Below, piece by piece: positions 8,746-16,850 of a stretch of DNA of 64,000 nt; within the stretch, counting starts at the first letter, position 1; the number at the start of each line of letters is the position of its first letter. A model generated the notes under the pieces. It had not been told where the DNA came from and did not search any database. It worked only from the letters and a program-made list of their open reading frames with translations. This DNA is from ZC4RG29 sp035304385 (lineage in GTDB: Bacteria; Bacteroidota; Bacteroidia; Cytophagales; Cyclobacteriaceae). The DNA is taken from NCBI GenBank assembly GCA_035304385.1, contig DATGQD010000027.1:7994-71993 (forward strand), in the 5' to 3' direction. A program made the translations under genes and the position numbers.

Positions 8746-9324
8746 ATGAGAGAAAAAAACACGCCCCCCGGATGGACTTACAATCCGGCCGCGTGGAATC
8801 AGCGTGTGCCGATAATCGTGCTCGCCTTGGGTGGGTTCGGGATCGCAACCTACTTGTCCTTATACCAGCTGGAGGTCACCACCAACGTGTGGGAGCCCTT
8901 CTTCGGCGATGGCAGCGTAAGAATTCTTAACTCTTTCATTTCCAATGTTCTTCCTTTTCCGGATGCGGCACTGGGCGCCTTTGGTTACCTGTTGGACGCG
9001 GTGGGCGGTGTGGTTGGCGGGCCCAGAAGGTGGCGAACCATGCCCTGGATCGTGGTCCTGTTTGGGCTCGCTGTGGGTCCATTGGGCTTTATCAGTGTTA
9101 TGCTGGTGATATTCCAACCTGTGCTATTCGACGCATGGTGCACGCTATGCCTTGCTTCTGCGGTTATATCCGTGACCATGATCGGCCCTGCTATGGATGA
9201 GGTTCTCGCCAGCCTTCAGTATCTCAAGAGCGTGAAACGCACTGACGCATCCCTGTGGAAAGCATTCTGGGGGTACAAGGGTGTAGAGGAAAAAGTAGAA
9301 GCGAATGTGGGCACAGATTCTTAA
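8746..9324 (+). CDS. VKOR-like membrane protein lacking the loop cysteine pair
   Basis: A 192-residue integral membrane protein with about four hydrophobic helices, resembling the vitamin K epoxide reductase family. The quinone-side redox motif is present as C132-T-L-C135 in the last helix (FDAWCTLCLASAV). The periplasmic loop that in bacterial VKOR carries the second, DsbA-facing Cys pair and a Ser has none here (around residues 48-64, WEPFFGDGS). Such proteins are often annotated as vitamin K epoxide reductase family but could not run the full electron relay to DsbA by the known mechanism. The gene overlaps the SPW gene by 20 bp, arguing for coupled translation. Confidence 0.8.
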   Translation: MREKNTPPGWTYNPAAWNQRVPIIVLALGGFGIATYLSLYQLEVTTNVWEPFFGDGSVRILNSFISNVLPFPDAALGAFGYLLDAVGGVVGGPRRWRTMPWIVVLFGLAVGPLGFISVMLVIFQPVLFDAWCTLCLASAVISVTMIGPAMDEVLASLQYLKSVKRTDASLWKAFWGYKGVEEKVEANVGTDS

Positions 9325-9643
9325 TTCATTAATAGGCATCTGGCTGATGGCTGCGCCGAATGTTCTTGGCTATAACGGAGTGGCCGCTGATGTCGACCAT
9401 ATTGTCGGACCGATCGTGACCACCTTCGCCGTTGTCGCCTTATCAGGCTGCACACGAAAAGTAGGGCGCCTGAATATTATCGGCGGCGTCTGGCTGATCG
9501 CGGCTCCGTGGATACTGGGGTATGATCACAGCAGCAGCATTACGAACGCCATAATTACAGGTATTCTCATTACGGCATTTTCGCTTTTCAAACGCCAAAC
9601 CCAACAAGAATATGGAGGCGGCTGGTCGCAACTCTTGAAGTAG
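9305..9643 (+). CDS. SPW-repeat membrane protein
   Basis: A 112-residue membrane protein with two copies of the SPW repeat, each a hydrophobic pair with the signature W-L-x-A-P-x-x-L-G-Y: WLMAAPNVLGY in the first and WLIAAPWILGY in the second. Four helices are predicted by eye. SPW proteins have no assigned biochemical function. The ATG lies inside the end of the VKOR-like gene (20-bp overlap), so both proteins are probably made from one transcript and may interact in the membrane (inference). Confidence 0.85.
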   Translation: MWAQILNSLIGIWLMAAPNVLGYNGVAADVDHIVGPIVTTFAVVALSGCTRKVGRLNIIGGVWLIAAPWILGYDHSSSITNAIITGILITAFSLFKRQTQQEYGGGWSQLLK

Positions 9644-9662
9644 AGGGGTCGTGTATCACTAC

Positions 9663-9732
9663 AAAGGAGGTGTTCATGATCTCAGGTCTTGTGTGATGAG
9701 AGTCTATGATTCAAATTTTGCATCGCACCTCC
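9663..9732 (+). promoter_or_regulatory. Leader with perfect Shine-Dalgarno, 6-codon ORF and GGAGGTG/CACCTCC stem
   Basis: AAAGGAGGTG at 9663-9672 is a perfect anti-16S match, rare in this genome type. It is followed by ATG at 9676 and a six-codon ORF (MISGLV) ending at 9696. GGAGGTG (9666-9672) is repeated in inverted form as CACCTCC at 9726-9732, so the ribosome site could be sequestered by downstream pairing. The arrangement resembles a translational leader upstream of the small gene at 9851, but no known riboswitch class is recognised. Confidence 0.3.
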
Positions 9733-9850
9733 GAAAACCATGACCGGTGGACACGCTGAAGGATGGCGAAGGTCCGCAATGGAACACACGGAGTCCATCG
9801 ACAAACGGGAACAAAAATTGTGAAATGGGTACTGGATTAGGGATCTGTAT

Positions 9851-10006
9851 ATGATTCGAAAACTTAAATCAGGAGAGTACCGCATCTACTCGCGAAAGAA
9901 AAATCCCGCAACAGGAAAACGGCGGAACCTGGGCACTTTTAAGACACTGGAAGCAGCCAAAAAGCATGAATCGGAAATCCAGTATTTTAAACGGAAGAAG
10001 TCCTGA
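9851..10006 (+). CDS. Small basic Arm/AP2-like DNA-binding protein (51 aa)
   Basis: A 51-codon ORF starting at ATG 9851 and ending at TGA 10004-10006. The protein is very basic (MIRKLKSGEYRIYSRKK at its start, ending KRKKS) and has the pattern G-x-Y-x-x-x-S-x-K-x-x-x-x-G-K-R-R-x-L-G-T-F-x-T-x-x-x-A-x-x-H, which resembles the three-stranded AP2-like / Arm N-terminal DNA-binding module of tyrosine recombinases. No recombinase domain follows. Stand-alone proteins of this kind occur in many bacteria as unnamed small proteins. It lies downstream of the structured leader at 9663 and before a small membrane protein gene. Confidence 0.7.
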   Translation: MIRKLKSGEYRIYSRKKNPATGKRRNLGTFKTLEAAKKHESEIQYFKRKKS

Positions 10007-10065
10007 CGCCCTTTTCAAGTGGGAGTAAACTTCGTGAGGAACGACTTGGGTATCTGCCTCCCCGA

Positions 10066-10470
10066 TTGAATTCCAACGCTAAAAACCTCGTCGTGAAGGT
10101 ATTCCGGACCGCTGTGTGGCTTCAGGGAATGTATATTCTCTTTACCGCACTATGGCCCATCCTTCACATCCAGAGTTTTATGGCCGTCACCGGCCCGAAG
10201 ACCGACATCTGGCTTGTAAAGACCGTCGGTGCGTTGCTGATTCCCATCGCGCTGTGCTTGTTATCGTATACTGTGATTCAGACCAACCGCTTGCCTGGAA
10301 TATTACTTGGCGCTACTACCTCGATAGCTTTTATCATCGTCGACTTTCATTATGCCCTCAATAACGTGATCTCGGAGATTTACATGCTCGATGGTCTTGT
10401 AGAAGCCGGGTTTCTTCTCCTCTGGGCCTACCTATGGTTCGGACGTCGCGGAGATTGGATCAACGCCTGA
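10066..10470 (+). CDS. Hypothetical four-helix membrane protein
   Basis: A 134-residue protein with four hydrophobic helices (about residues 14-30, 50-68, 78-95 and 112-128). It starts at TTG 10066; no upstream ATG is in frame and the next ATG (10129) would cut into the first helix, so TTG is preferred. The segment KTDIWLVKTVGALLIPIALCLL is the most conserved-looking part. I do not recognise a named family. It ends 140 bp before a repeat hairpin. Confidence 0.72.
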   Translation: MNSNAKNLVVKVFRTAVWLQGMYILFTALWPILHIQSFMAVTGPKTDIWLVKTVGALLIPIALCLLSYTVIQTNRLPGILLGATTSIAFIIVDFHYALNNVISEIYMLDGLVEAGFLLLWAYLWFGRRGDWINA

Positions 10471-10610
10471 GACGTTGCTCCTCCGGATAATCCCATTGTC
10501 TGTATACGAACAACCCCGAATACCAGGCGGCTTGTTGACAGTCTTCCCCGGACCGTTTTGTCCGATACACATCAAACTAACCGACCGTCAAATCCAGCAC
10601 CATTCACGCA

Positions 10611-10648
10611 CCGCAAAGCCTATTGTGCTTTGCGGCACTCATTCACTC
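10611..10648. repeat. Composite repeat copy 1: hairpin plus CACTCATTCACTC tail
   Basis: CCGCAAAGC (10611-10619) and GCTTTGCGG (10627-10635) form a perfect 9-bp stem with loop CTATTGT. It is directly followed by CACTCATTCACTC. The same 25-bp hairpin recurs at 22414 (identical) and 35869 (two changes), each time followed by related sequence. It lies between two plus-strand genes. Confidence 0.85.
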
Positions 10649-10709
10649 GGTGTCTCCCCTCTGGCATTCTTTTGGCGTCCAAAATTTCATTATCAAAACA
10701 CCCACCCGT

Positions 10710-11516
10710 ATGGAATACGATGTTAATAAGAAATACGCGCTTGTCACCGGCGGGACGAGCGGCATTGGATACGAGCTTGCCAAGCTGCTCGCAAAAGATG
10801 GTTATAATCTTATAATCGTGGCGCGAAGCAAAACCGACCTCGAACGGGTAGCGACAGAATTCAAGTCCGAATACGGGATCGACGTGCTAACCATTCCCAA
10901 GGATCTCTTCGTGCGTCAAAACGCATTTGAAGTTTTTGACCTGGTCAAGGCGCACAATATTCAATTAGACATCCTTGTCAATGATGCGGGGCACGGTCAT
11001 TACGGGGAGTTTGTATCGACAGATCTGGACATGGAACTTCAGATCATTGATCTTAACATTGCGAGTCTGGTGATATTGACCAAGTTATTTCTTAAGGACA
11101 TGATCACCCGTGGCAAAGGAAGGATACTGAACGTATCTTCGATCGCGAGCAAAATGCCCGGTCCGTGGCAGTCGGTTTATCACGGTACCAAGGCTTTCGT
11201 TCAGTCGTTCACCGAGGCCATACGCAGCGAGGTTAAAGATACGGGCGTGACGATAACCGCACTTTTGCCCGGACCGACGGACACTGATTTCTTCAGTAAA
11301 GCAGGTATGCTTTCATCAAAGATTGTTCAGGAGGGGAAACTTTACGACCCTGCCGAGGTTGCCCGCGACGGCTACGACAGTCTCCTTCGGGGCGACGACA
11401 TGGTTGTTTCCGGCTTTAAGAACAAGGTTCAGGTTGCGATGAGCAACTTTACTTCTGACGAAAAACTGGCGGACAAGATGAAGAAGCAGCAGGAGCCAGC
11501 GGATCAATCAGAATAA
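10710..11516 (+). CDS. Short-chain dehydrogenase/reductase
   Basis: A 268-residue classical SDR. The frame is open from 10623, but that part crosses the repeat hairpin, so I take ATG at 10710 (MEYDVNKKYALVTGG). The cofactor motif is TGGTSGIGYEL, the structural NAG-like motif is NDAGHG (Asn kept, N-D-A-G instead of N-N-A-G), the catalytic Ser is in NVSSIASK and Tyr-x3-Lys is YHGTK. The arrangement is that of the DltE/YqjQ-like subgroup acting on unknown carbonyl or alcohol substrates. It is convergent with the nuclease-like gene, 8 bp apart. Confidence 0.9.
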   Translation: MEYDVNKKYALVTGGTSGIGYELAKLLAKDGYNLIIVARSKTDLERVATEFKSEYGIDVLTIPKDLFVRQNAFEVFDLVKAHNIQLDILVNDAGHGHYGEFVSTDLDMELQIIDLNIASLVILTKLFLKDMITRGKGRILNVSSIASKMPGPWQSVYHGTKAFVQSFTEAIRSEVKDTGVTITALLPGPTDTDFFSKAGMLSSKIVQEGKLYDPAEVARDGYDSLLRGDDMVVSGFKNKVQVAMSNFTSDEKLADKMKKQQEPADQSE

Positions 11517-11524
11517 TGTACGGC

Positions 11525-12316
11525 TTACCGATCGGTCGCCGCGGGGGTATACTGCAAGACCGCGAGTACAGCGCAGTGGTCTGATGCCTCTTGCCGACAC
11601 AAAACCCGGGTCTCTTTAACAGTCCACGCTGACGTTCGCGGGTACATGATGTAGTCTATTTTCTTTGTCGGGCCAGTGCGTGCGGAAAAGGTGTTTGCCC
11701 ATGCGGTATCCGCTTCGGCAAATTCCGTAAGCAGCAATTTGATCTCGTCGTGGTGGGGTTCCGCGTTGAGATCGCCCGCCAGGATCATCGGCGCCGTGTT
11801 CTTCACATCGTCATAATAATTCATCAATTGACGTGCTTGCTCCTTTCGGTCATCATTGCGGGTGGTCAGATGTACACAGCCAAATACCAGGTCAGTGTCC
11901 GAGGCGATTTCGACTGTCGCAAACGCAAACGTAATAATGCTTGGAGTGCTGTGATAGCCCTCGAGTGTCTCCATGCCGGTCACAGGATACCGTGAAAGGA
12001 TGGCATTGCCGTATTCCCCACCCTGGAAGTCGCGGTGCTTTACAAAATGCCCTTTCAGACCGGTACGTCTCGCAAGTTCCCGGGCCATGTCAATACCTCC
12101 GGTACGCTGGGTGTTTTTGTCCACCTCCTGAAGGGCTACCAGGTCGGGATTTACCTCGTTAATAATAGAAGCAAGTAAGTCCATGTTGACCTTGCCGTCT
12201 GCAGCTTCACCGTGGTAAATGTTGTATGTGAGGATGCGGATCGTGAAAGCAGGCTCCTGTGCCAATACAGAGACAGGCAGGAGACAAAAATAAATCCAAA
12301 GTACGCGCCAGGTCAT
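11525..12316 (-). CDS. Secreted endonuclease/exonuclease/phosphatase family hydrolase
   Basis: A 263-residue protein with a signal peptide (MTWRVLWIYFCLLPVSVLAQ). It has all core motifs of the metal-dependent EEP superfamily: the Asn in LTYNIYHG, the metal Glu in ALQEVD, GDLNAEP with the catalytic Asp-x-Asn, and the terminal SDHCAV with the Asp-His pair. EEP proteins cleave phosphodiester or phosphomonoester bonds in nucleic acids, lipids or inositol phosphates; this exported single-domain form is often annotated metal-dependent hydrolase. Substrate cannot be told. The gene starts right at the boundary of a plus-strand region. Confidence 0.88.
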   Translation of the reverse strand: MTWRVLWIYFCLLPVSVLAQEPAFTIRILTYNIYHGEAADGKVNMDLLASIINEVNPDLVALQEVDKNTQRTGGIDMARELARRTGLKGHFVKHRDFQGGEYGNAILSRYPVTGMETLEGYHSTPSIITFAFATVEIASDTDLVFGCVHLTTRNDDRKEQARQLMNYYDDVKNTAPMILAGDLNAEPHHDEIKLLLTEFAEADTAWANTFSARTGPTKKIDYIMYPRTSAWTVKETRVLCRQEASDHCAVLAVLQYTPAATDR

Positions 12317-12476
12317 GAGCCGGGGATTCAGCGTCTTTTACAATTTTTTGGTGTATTGTGACAAATTAGTGAAAGTATCCACAGCACACGCCGCCTGGCA
12401 AGCGATTGTTTGCAGTCTTCCTTCGACATCATGCTTTCCGTTACTAAATTGTTACTTTAAACGGGCAGGCGAACCT

Positions 12477-12674
12477 ATGACTGAGAGAGAATTAAGAAAA
12501 TTAGAAGGAACGATCCGCTCCAAAATGGAGGATCTAAGGAAACGGCGTGTAACGCTCAAGGATTCCGGCATCGGCTCCCTCATGAATTTGTTGAAGAAAG
12601 TCGACGAACCCCTTTACGAGAAGATACTTCCGGAGTATAAGCAATTGGTCTCCGGGGGGAATATTCTGAGATAA
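12477..12674 (+). CDS. Small hypothetical helical protein (65 aa)
   Basis: ATG at 12477 opens a 65-residue, highly charged helical protein (MTERELRKLEGTIRSKM at its start). The frame is open further upstream to 12315, but that part has no protein-like composition. No signal or membrane segment is seen. Pattern of K/R/E heptads suggests a coiled coil or small helical bundle. Unknown family; it lies between the EEP hydrolase start and the TonB gene end. Its composition differs from antisense shadows, so I consider it likely real. Confidence 0.55.
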   Translation: MTERELRKLEGTIRSKMEDLRKRRVTLKDSGIGSLMNLLKKVDEPLYEKILPEYKQLVSGGNILR

Positions 12675-12745
12675 CTTGGTGGTGTGTTGACGTTGCCTTT
12701 ATCCGCCACTTGAGCAGAAGATTTGGATTAGAAGGATGCGACGTG

Positions 12746-13369
12746 TCACATTTTATGAAAGGTTATCGGCAAAACCATTCTCATCTTAACAGCCTGCCCT
12801 CTTTGCCGCGCCGGGATGAAAGGGTAGTTGAGCTTATAAAGAACACGTACGGCCTCAGTATCAGCCCATTCGTTGAAACCCTTAACCACTTTTATATGCG
12901 TCATCTTTCCCAGTGTGTCGATATCAAATTCAACGAAGACCTTCCCTCGTCCGCAAAATTGCTTCGGATAAGTCAACTCCGCGTTGATTGCCTCAAAAAA
13001 TTTCTGCATGCCTCCCACCGGCGTGGCGGCAGACTCTAGGACTATTCCTAAGAACAGGGGTTCCTCAATTTCCCATTCACAAGAAGTTGCACGGATGTCG
13101 GTTTGCTGACCTTCCTGTGATTTTGCAGGTAAAGTCAATGATGCGGCCATGAAAGTTGCCGCTGCATACTTCATAAATTTCGCACTCACTTGAGTGCGAT
13201 CAAAAAGTCCGCAAACAAGCCTGCCTGCTTGGCTCAACTCGGTTTTAAGATCGACATCGGTTTTGCCTCTGAAATCAACAATAGTGTGAGCGCACTTGTC
13301 GCAGGACAGATCGGGACCAAGCTTTTCCGGACATGGGAAGGCGAGATTGACATTTTTGATAGGAGCCAT
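12746..13369 (-). CDS. TonB family protein with zinc-ribbon-like N-terminal segment
   Basis: A 207-residue protein (ATG 13369, MAPIKNVNLAF; the frame is open to a TTG at 13408). The N-terminal segment has CPEKLGPDLSCDKCAHTIVDF and CGLFDRTQVS, the Cys-rich module common at the start of Bacteroidota TonB-like and CarboxypepD_reg proteins. One hydrophobic segment follows (KYAAATFMAASLTLP). The C-terminal ~90 residues (GKVFVEFDIDTLGKMTHIKVVKG, then KMRMVLPITF) are a TonB C-terminal domain. It is likely an energy-transducer-like protein anchored in the inner membrane; no TonB-dependent receptor gene is next to it. Confidence 0.82.
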   Translation of the reverse strand: MAPIKNVNLAFPCPEKLGPDLSCDKCAHTIVDFRGKTDVDLKTELSQAGRLVCGLFDRTQVSAKFMKYAAATFMAASLTLPAKSQEGQQTDIRATSCEWEIEEPLFLGIVLESAATPVGGMQKFFEAINAELTYPKQFCGRGKVFVEFDIDTLGKMTHIKVVKGFNEWADTEAVRVLYKLNYPFIPARQRGQAVKMRMVLPITFHKM

Positions 13370-13419
13370 AGGTTTAGATTTCTTGTTACATAATCCGGAC
13401 TGGGTCAATAAGTCACTTA

Positions 13420-13600
13420 AATGTCTGAATTAGATGGGTAGGATTTCATGATGAATAGGATGAGGATTGAAAGGATTGTTAGGATGGCTGGTCAACCATC
13501 CTAACAAACCGTTCATCCTACGAATCCTAATTCAGACATTCCTTCCATCCTCCCAAATCCTCATCCTATCCATCCTTCCCATCCTACGAATCCTAATCAG
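13420..13600. repeat. Nested inverted repeat and AGGAT/ATCCT-rich repeat tract
   Basis: Outer arms AATGTCTGAATTAG (13420-13433) and CTAATTCAGACATT (13527-13540) are perfect complements, 14 bp. Inside them TTGTTAGGATGG (13476-13487) and CCATCCTAACAA (13496-13507) form a perfect 12-bp stem with an 8-nt loop. The 18-bp direct repeat CATCCTACGAATCCTAAT occurs at 13514-13531 and 13580-13597. The whole tract is built of AGGAT/ATCCT words. It separates the dnaE2 3' end from the TonB gene and may act as a terminator or be a mobile repeat. Confidence 0.8.
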
Positions 13601-13603
13601 TTT

Positions 13604-16600
13604 CTACCTAAAATTCCTTCCCTCCCCAAATATCTTCATCTGCACTCCGTCCTTACGCTCCCTCCGCGCATCCGGCCTTGATGTAGTCTCGTCCGCACGC
13701 GACGGCGTACCTATTCCCCCAACGTCCTCTTCCTGTGGTACTAAGCGCTGTAATAACCCGGAAACATTGAAGCACCGCTCCGCCATCACGTGAATCACCT
13801 CCCCTTCCTTCTGCAGCTTGCCTTGCACCATTAGCAAACGTGATTGTATGATCTCCTTTCGGTATTGATCAAACTTATCGGGGAACACAACCAGGTTGGC
13901 CGAGCCCGTTTCATCCTCGATCGTTATGAAACATACACCCTTTGCGGTTCCGGGTCGCTGACGTACCAGGACCAACCCGGCCACACGAACCACCGTGCCG
14001 TGCCGTATGTCTTTCAGCCGGTTCGCAGGACAGACACGCAACGACTCCAGTGCATCTCGTAGAAACGACACGGGATGCGCCTTTACCGACAACGACAGCG
14101 CATGGTAATCGTGCACCACATGTTCCGACAAGGTCATCCGTGGAAGTTCGACGCTTTCCTCAATGTCACGCCTTACATCCTCAGCCACAAACATCGAATC
14201 CTTCTGATGATCTTTCGTCGACACTTTCCATAATGCCTCCCGCCGGTCAAAACCCATCGACCGAAATGCATCTGCATCCGCCAATCGCTCCAGTATCGCC
14301 TCCGTCATTCCCACATCGCGAAGCGCCTGCACCGACTTATACCCATTACCTATGCCCGTTACCAACCGCTCCATATCCTCCTTTCGTAGCCCTTTCACCT
14401 GGCGGAATCCCAATCGCAAGGCACAATACTTACCGACCTTTTCTTCCAGGGTATTATCCCAGTACGATTTATTGACATCTACCGACCGGACTTCCACACC
14501 GTGCTTTCTCGCGTCAATGACAATCTGTGCCGGCTGATAAAATCCCATCGGAAGGCTGTTCAGCAAGGCGCACGCAAACACATCGGGATAATAACACTTG
14601 AGCCAGGACGAAACATAAACCAAAAGTGCAAAGCTCACGGCATGACTTTCAGGAAATCCATAACTCCCAAATCCTTCCAGCTGCCGGAATACCCTTTCCG
14701 CATAGTCGCGACTGTACCCGTTAGCTGTCATTCCCTCGATCAGCTTATCCCTGAAGTGCGATACCTTTCCATTTACCTTAAAGGTTGCCATGCTCCTTCT
14801 CAGCTGGTCCGCTTCAGCCGGCGAAAAACCAGCGGCAACGATGGCAATCTTCATGGCCTGCTCCTGGAACAGAGGTACCCCCAGGGTGCGACCAAGAATA
14901 TCCTCAAGTTCTTTGGAGGGATACTCCACGGGCTCCTCACCGTTACGTCGACGCAGGTATGGGTGCACCATATCGCCCTGGATGGGTCCCGGTCTGACGA
15001 TCGCCACCTCGATCACCAGATCGTAAAAGGTCTTCGGTTTCAGCCGGGGCAGCATCGACATCTGCGCCCTGCTTTCGATTTGAAACACCCCGATAGTATC
15101 CGCCCGGCTTATCATTTCATACACTGCCGGGTCATCCTGAGGGATATTCGCCAGAGTAAGCTCGAGGCCGTAATGTTGCCTTGCGAGATCGAATGCCTTT
15201 CGTATGCACGTGAGCATCCCCAATGCAAGCACGTCGATCTTCATGAATCCCAGAACGTCAATGTCGTCTTTATTCCATTCAATGTTGGTTCGGTTTTCCA
15301 TGCGTGCATTAAGAATCGGACACAGATCAGACAGTTTGCCGTCGGTGATGACAAATCCGCCAGTGTGCTGTCCAAGCTGGCGGGGAAATCCCATAAACTG
15401 CTCCGTCAGTTGAAGTACTTTATTGATAACAGGGTCATCCGGGTTGATACCCTGACTTAGAATACGTTCCCTGTCGAATCCTTCGTCTCGAAAATCCCAA
15501 ATCAGGCCTGACAGGCGATTGATGGTGTCCACCGAGAGGCCCATCGCCTTACCTACATCGCGAATGGCACCCCGGTGATGCTGTTGGGTGACTGTGGCGA
15601 CTACGGCGGCGCGATCCCGTCCATACTTTTCATATATGTACTGCATCACCTCTTCACGTCGCTCATGTTCAAAGTCGACGTCAATGTCGGGCGGCTCGTT
15701 GCGCGCCGAAGAAATAAAGCGCTCGAACAACAGATCGAATTTAGAAGGATCAACAGAGGTTATCCCCAGGCAATAACATACGGTGGAGTTTGCCGCCGAT
15801 CCTCTCCCCTGACAAAGAATCTTGTTTTCGCGGGCATAGCGTACGATATCGTAGACAGTCAGAAAGTATTCTGCATAATTGACTTCAGCGATGAACTTGA
15901 GTTCGTATTCAATATTCGCCTTAACCTTCTCCGGTATGTTTTCTCCAAAAATCTGCTTTGCCCCCCGCCAGGTGAGATAGCTGAGCTCCTCGTGTGGAGT
16001 ACGGCTCTCGGGCGTCACTTCCCTGGGATACCGATACTTCAGCTGGTCCAACGAAAAACCACAAGCCTCCGCAATAGCTTGTGTTGCAAGAATGGCATCC
16101 GGATAATGTCGGAACAAGCGAACCATCTCCTGCTCCGACTTCAGGTGGCGCTCCGCGTTCGCATCCAACCGATAACCTGCCGTATGGATCGTACATTTTT
16201 CCCGGACACAAGTAACGATGTCCTGCAACTCGCGGCGCTGAGGTTGATGGTAATGCACATCATTGGTAGCGACCATTCCGATCTTCAATTGCCGACACAA
16301 TTGATGAATGCGAAAAAGTCGCTTGGCATCCAAACCATGATACAGCCGGGTGGCGGCTATAGCCAACTCATCACCAAAGGCATCACGGTACTCCTTCACA
16401 AGGTTTGTGAACACCGTATCAAATTCAAACTTCCGGTTCAGCTGAGGCGGAACTACAATGAACTTTGATCCTTCGGCATGAGCATATACATCTTCTCTGT
16501 ACAATTCGCATTTTCCTTTTTCTGTGCGACGGTTCCCCGTGGTAAGCAGGTTGGTCAACCGGGAGTAGGCCGGCAGATTGGTGGGGTAGATCAGCAACGG

Positions 16601-16819
16601 GGGACCATCCACCAGTTCAAGGCGACATCCGGGAATCAGCTTGATGCCCCACTTCTTTGCAGCCGAATGCGCCCGAACTATTCCGGCCAGGGTATTGCGA
16701 TCAGTAACCGCTACCGATGGATAGCCCAGGGTGGCTGCCTCACCGACTATCTCCTCCGGGTGCGAAGCCCCCCGAAGAAAACTGAAATTGGTGGTAACCT
16801 GAAGTTCAGTGTATCGCAT
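13604..16819 (-). CDS. dnaE2: Error-prone DNA polymerase III alpha subunit DnaE2
   Basis: A 1071-residue C-family polymerase of the usual DnaE2/ImuC length. An N-terminal PHP domain (MRYTELQVTTNFSFLRGAS) is followed by the polymerase palm, where the acidic catalytic motif PPDIDVDFEHERREEV is intact, then QLGQHTGGFVIT, the fingers (FQEQAMKIA, GFGSYGFPESHA) and a C-terminal OB fold (TVVRVAGLVLVRQRP). It performs translesion synthesis together with ImuA and ImuB after DNA damage. It is the last gene of the imuA-imuB-dnaE2 operon, 31 bp after imuB, so it should be controlled by the promoter at 19082-19120. Confidence 0.97.
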   Translation of the reverse strand: MRYTELQVTTNFSFLRGASHPEEIVGEAATLGYPSVAVTDRNTLAGIVRAHSAAKKWGIKLIPGCRLELVDGPPLLIYPTNLPAYSRLTNLLTTGNRRTEKGKCELYREDVYAHAEGSKFIVVPPQLNRKFEFDTVFTNLVKEYRDAFGDELAIAATRLYHGLDAKRLFRIHQLCRQLKIGMVATNDVHYHQPQRRELQDIVTCVREKCTIHTAGYRLDANAERHLKSEQEMVRLFRHYPDAILATQAIAEACGFSLDQLKYRYPREVTPESRTPHEELSYLTWRGAKQIFGENIPEKVKANIEYELKFIAEVNYAEYFLTVYDIVRYARENKILCQGRGSAANSTVCYCLGITSVDPSKFDLLFERFISSARNEPPDIDVDFEHERREEVMQYIYEKYGRDRAAVVATVTQQHHRGAIRDVGKAMGLSVDTINRLSGLIWDFRDEGFDRERILSQGINPDDPVINKVLQLTEQFMGFPRQLGQHTGGFVITDGKLSDLCPILNARMENRTNIEWNKDDIDVLGFMKIDVLALGMLTCIRKAFDLARQHYGLELTLANIPQDDPAVYEMISRADTIGVFQIESRAQMSMLPRLKPKTFYDLVIEVAIVRPGPIQGDMVHPYLRRRNGEEPVEYPSKELEDILGRTLGVPLFQEQAMKIAIVAAGFSPAEADQLRRSMATFKVNGKVSHFRDKLIEGMTANGYSRDYAERVFRQLEGFGSYGFPESHAVSFALLVYVSSWLKCYYPDVFACALLNSLPMGFYQPAQIVIDARKHGVEVRSVDVNKSYWDNTLEEKVGKYCALRLGFRQVKGLRKEDMERLVTGIGNGYKSVQALRDVGMTEAILERLADADAFRSMGFDRREALWKVSTKDHQKDSMFVAEDVRRDIEESVELPRMTLSEHVVHDYHALSLSVKAHPVSFLRDALESLRVCPANRLKDIRHGTVVRVAGLVLVRQRPGTAKGVCFITIEDETGSANLVVFPDKFDQYRKEIIQSRLLMVQGKLQKEGEVIHVMAERCFNVSGLLQRLVPQEEDVGGIGTPSRADETTSRPDARRERKDGVQMKIFGEGRNFR

Positions 16820-16850
16820 GATCTGCTATAGCTTATCTAATTCGGATACC

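Noticed and set aside
13942..16468. Several long plus-strand frames (13942, 14501, 15575) opposite dnaE2
   Set aside because: They mirror dnaE2 codon structure, overlap each other and have no recognisable motif. Long antisense frames are common at this GC content.
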